Below, one piece after another: positions 5,687-7,096 of a stretch of DNA of 7,096 bases (positions are counted from its first letter, which is position 1; each line of letters opens with the position of its first letter). The notes beneath the pieces are model-generated. The model saw nothing but the letters and a program-made list of their open reading frames with translations, was not told the origin of the DNA and ran no database searches. A program made the translations under genes and the position numbers. The stretch is taken from the NCBI GenBank assembly GCA_030673265.1, contig DAOVJK010000156.1, positions 1 to 7,096 of the forward strand, read 5' to 3'. The DNA comes from Pseudomonadota bacterium (GTDB lineage Bacteria; Desulfobacterota; Desulfobulbia; Desulfobulbales; JAGXFP01).

Positions 5687-5728
5687 GTAGATGGTTATTA
5701 AGTTAATCTTTCTTTTTAGGGAAAATTA

Positions 5729-7096
5729 ATGGATACCTTTTTTCTTGCAATCGGAGTGATCCTGGCTGCGGGTGTGTTGACGCTTATCATCTCCCGCCAG
5801 TTCAATTTAATGAAATCAAGCTGTGTGCTGATTATGGCCATCGGCTGTATCATCGGTCTGGTTGATGTCCTGTCCTTCCTCCAGAATCCGGCGGCAGCGG
5901 CAACTACTACCTGGCCCTGGCTCCATATCTTTACTCTGTCCTTTAAATTGGATACGGTTTCCGCTTTTTTCCTGATCCCGATCTTTTTGGTTTCCCCTCT
6001 GGCGCTGCTCTACAGCTTCCACTATCTGGAGAAGCCGGAACAGTCGACCCGAACCGCCCTTAACTATTTCTGTTACTCCTTACTAGTTGTCTCCATGGCA
6101 CTGGTTGCGACTGCCAACAATATCGTCACCTTTGCCCTGGCCTGGGAGATCATGTCTCTCTCCTCTTTTTTTCTGGTGGTTTATGAATATCAGGCCAAAG
6201 AGACCAGAAAGGCCGGTTATCTCTATTTTATCTTTGCCCAGGGTGGCGCCATGTTCCTTTTTGCCGCCTTTGGCCTGATCTACAGCCAGACCGGTAGCTT
6301 TTCTTTTGATCAGGTCGCCACCATTCCTGAAAACATCAAATTGCTGGTCTTTATCCTGGCCTTTATCGGCTTTGGCTCCAAGGCCGGTATCTTTCCATTA
6401 CATATCTGGCTGCCCCATGCTCACCCGGCCGCGCCTAGTCATATTTCGGCGATCATGTCCGGGGTAATGATTAAGATGGGTATTTACGGAATCATTCGGA
6501 TCTACAGCCTGCTGAACAGCACCGACATGACAATTGCGGTGATTGTTGTCACCGCTGGAATGGTCACCGGTATTCTTGGCGTGGTTTACGCTTTGGGCAA
6601 GCAGGACATGAAGAAGATGCTGGCTTACTCCAGTGTTGAAAATATCGGCATCATCCTGATGGGCCTAGGCATCGGTATGATTGGGGTGGCAAGTGAGATT
6701 AAGGCCATGGCCTTCTTTGGTTTTGCCGGGGCATTTCTACATGTCTTCAACCATTCAATTTTTAAATCCCTGCTGTTCATGGGAGCCGGAGCAGTACTAC
6801 ACAAGGCCAAGACCAAATCCATCAATCAGCTTGGCGGCCTGATGAAAAGAATGCCGACCACCGGTAAATCCTTCCTGGCCGGTTCCATTGCCATTTCAGG
6901 ATTGCCGCCATTTAATGGTTTCGTCGGCGAATTTCTCATTTACTTCGGCGCTTTTCAGGGCATGACCTTGCATGGTTTACCTTTTGTCCTGGCGATATTG
7001 ACCATCATCTCCCTGGCTGTAATCGGCGGTCTGGCTACGGCCTGCTTCACCAAGGTTGTGGGTTTGGGCTTTTTAGGCGAACCTCGTAGCGAAGCT
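5729..7096 (+). CDS. hyfB: HyfB-like proton-translocating membrane subunit (hydrogenase-4 / NuoL-M family), 3' end outside window
   Basis: ATG at 5729 follows AGGGA at a spacing of about 8 nt, and the frame stays open for 456 codons to the edge. HyfB proteins are about 650-670 residues, so roughly two thirds is present. The protein is hydrophobic and polytopic with hallmark residues of the antiporter-like family (PF00361): glutamate in the fifth core helix (ALAWEIMSLSSFF, E140); lysine in GFGSKAGIFPLHIWLPHAH (K218); PAAPSHISAIMSGVMIKMG (K249); KQDMKKMLAYSSVENIG (291-307); and HVFNHSIFKSLLFMGAG (H338, K346). HAHPAAPSHISA and the terminal FLGEPRSEA favour the HyfB/HycC branch over NuoL/NuoM. 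These subunits pump protons or sodium in group 4 hydrogenases, formate hydrogenlyases and hydrogenase-related complexes. It is likely the first gene of such an operon continuing right. Whether the complex has a real hydrogenase site cannot be judged here. Confidence 0.92.
   Translation, partial: MDTFFLAIGVILAAGVLTLIISRQFNLMKSSCVLIMAIGCIIGLVDVLSFLQNPAAAATTTWPWLHIFTLSFKLDTVSAFFLIPIFLVSPLALLYSFHYLEKPEQSTRTALNYFCYSLLVVSMALVATANNIVTFALAWEIMSLSSFFLVVYEYQAKETRKAGYLYFIFAQGGAMFLFAAFGLIYSQTGSFSFDQVATIPENIKLLVFILAFIGFGSKAGIFPLHIWLPHAHPAAPSHISAIMSGVMIKMGIYGIIRIYSLLNSTDMTIAVIVVTAGMVTGILGVVYALGKQDMKKMLAYSSVENIGIILMGLGIGMIGVASEIKAMAFFGFAGAFLHVFNHSIFKSLLFMGAGAVLHKAKTKSINQLGGLMKRMPTTGKSFLAGSIAISGLPPFNGFVGEFLIYFGAFQGMTLHGLPFVLAILTIISLAVIGGLATACFTKVVGLGFLGEPRSEA

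Larger units (their letters stand above)
5287..5728. other. Long non-coding leader/promoter region before HyfB-like gene
   Basis: About 440 bp without a credible gene; only peptides of about 25 codons or fewer appear, with no ribosome sites worth noting. It contains a small hairpin (5360-5378), the CTAATTAG palindrome (5381-5388), a TTGACA hexamer, the recurring GTTACAAGTTG motif, a perfect GTTACGTAAC palindrome (5624-5633), a distant inverted repeat TGGTGTGA/TCACACCA (5541-5548 and 5598-5605) and a 29-bp dyad (5658-5686). The composition suggests regulation or a structured leader. No known riboswitch or tRNA could be recognised. Confidence 0.6.

Noticed and set aside
5660..5700. tRNA-like D-arm string TAGCTCAG
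   Set aside because: No anticodon arm, T-arm (GGTTCRA) or acceptor pairing follows; it is better explained by the symmetric dyad.

Overview
The window looks like part of a chromosome from an anaerobic or sulfur-metabolising bacterium, most likely Desulfobacterota (Desulfobulbales-like). This is inferred from the gene set: a TauE/SafE-type anion exporter flanked by universal stress proteins, a HyfB-type proton-pumping subunit, moderate GC content and the style of the protein sequences. No rRNA, tRNA or marker gene is present to confirm it, and no mobile element or CRISPR array was seen.

Layout. (1) 1-1008, minus strand: the N-terminal 336 residues of a membrane-bound sensor histidine kinase (two membrane segments, HAMP, His-box), cut off by the left edge before its ATPase domain. 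(2) 1009-1685: a long divergent intergenic region with several perfect or near-perfect dyads but no convincing gene. (3) 1686-5208, plus strand: a five-gene cluster made of a single-domain Usp-like protein without the ATP loop, a 92-aa one-helix membrane protein, a 79-aa two-helix membrane protein, a TauE/SafE-family exporter with a signal peptide and an extra N-terminal periplasmic domain, and a tandem-domain UspA protein whose start overlaps the exporter's end by 8 nt. A strong intrinsic terminator at 5247-5286 closes it. (4) 5287-5728: a second long non-coding region with a hairpin, a palindrome, a 29-bp dyad and a perfect -35-like hexamer. (5) 5729-7096, plus strand: the first 456 residues of a HyfB-like proton-translocating membrane subunit, open at the right edge and probably the first gene of a membrane hydrogenase or hydrogenase-related operon.

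How the parts may work together. The exporter cluster probably moves a small sulfur oxyanion or another organic/inorganic anion across the inner membrane. The Usp proteins and small membrane proteins would be accessory or regulatory partners; this is inferred from gene order only. The divergent histidine kinase is a natural candidate regulator. The most interesting non-coding signal is an identical 11-mer, GTTACAAGTTG, which is part of a perfect 7-1-7 palindrome upstream of the exporter cluster and of a half-intact copy upstream of the HyfB-like gene. It hints that one regulator controls both units.
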